The translations under genes were made by a program, and so were the position numbers. A stretch of DNA of 18,429 nucleotides from Pinguiococcus pyrenoidosus (taxonomy: Eukaryota > Sar > Pinguiophyceae > Pinguiochrysidales > Pinguiochrysidaceae). The notes beneath the pieces are model-generated. The model was not told where the DNA came from and made no database searches. It was given only the letters and a program-made list of their open reading frames with translations. Shown piece by piece: positions 18,086 to 18,429 of the stretch (the stretch's first letter is position 1; the number at the start of each line of letters is the position of its first letter). The stretch lies in assembly GCA_019677205.1 (NCBI GenBank), contig JAAMXY010001352.1, positions 1 through 18,429 of the forward strand, given 5' to 3'.

Positions 18086-18429
18086 ACGTCGCCGCCAGCG
18101 CCACCGGGAAGGGATGCAGAAGGCCACGAGCGCGCCCAAACTAAAGCGGCTCTTGCGGATGTGCTCGGCAAATTGTGTAGAAGAGCAAGACAGCGAGGGC
18201 CAAGAAATCTGAAGTCGAGCCAGCGGATCAAACGGCCACGCGCCTTCGGCGGCTGCTTGCGCTGGCGGAGAGCGGCGCGACACCGACGGCAGAAAGCAAG
18301 CTGGAATCCTCGGCTCCTTCAGCCTTCATCATTCCGGCTTCAGCTGAGATTTGATTCTCAGGTAATCGAAATTTCACTTCGTCCAACTCTCTCCTCTGAG
18401 CAGCTAAAGCTAGCTTTCATAAGGTAGGT
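18086..18429. other. Upstream region of the AlgH gene to the window edge
   Basis: 344 bp before the first ATG at 18085. The minus frame remains open up to 18283 but offers no ATG upstream of 18085, only GTG. Composition becomes more AT-rich after about 18300. It should contain the 5' UTR and promoter of the AlgH gene; whether a plus-strand gene begins near the edge cannot be told. Confidence 0.4.

Overview
This window looks like the nuclear genome of a unicellular, probably flagellated eukaryote with a secondary red-type plastid. A cryptophyte is my first guess; a haptophyte or stramenopile is possible, and I cannot fix the lineage from this sequence. The reasons are as follows. Most genes are split by short spliceosomal introns (about 56-252 bp, nearly all GT-AG). 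One protein starts with a signal peptide whose likely cleavage site is followed by Phe (APA|F), then a basic transit-like stretch, as in proteins imported into complex red plastids. One gene is a bZIP factor with a middle domain and PAS domain of the type known from algae with secondary plastids. One kinase is of the cilium-associated CDKL family. Coding DNA is GC-rich; a few non-coding patches are AT-rich.

Layout, left to right: (1) a large bZIP-PAS transcription factor on the minus strand, running off the left edge; (2) a gene-free stretch with an AT-rich part holding a decayed hAT-type transposase relic; (3) an NHE8-like Na+/H+ exchanger on plus, at least five exons, N-terminus unresolved; (4) a single-exon CDKL-family protein kinase on minus; (5) head-to-head with it, a six-exon SMYD-type SET/MYND protein on plus; (6) a small multi-spanning membrane protein of unknown family on minus; (7) a two-exon TMEM223-like mitochondrial protein on minus; (8) head-to-head with it, a six-exon DRG GTPase on plus; (9) a plastid-targeted AlgH/UPF0301 (YqgE) protein on minus, four exons, one intron being a tandem-repeat array with an apparent GC-AG border.

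The genes are ordinary housekeeping or regulatory genes packed tightly in alternating directions, with short shared promoters (about 0.2 and 0.45 kb) and short convergent 3' gaps (78 bp at the tightest). They do not form a pathway or operon. I saw no rRNA, tRNA, CRISPR array or prokaryotic operon. Exon borders were assigned by hand from reading-frame continuity, splice motifs and protein-family similarity recalled from knowledge. No database search was run.
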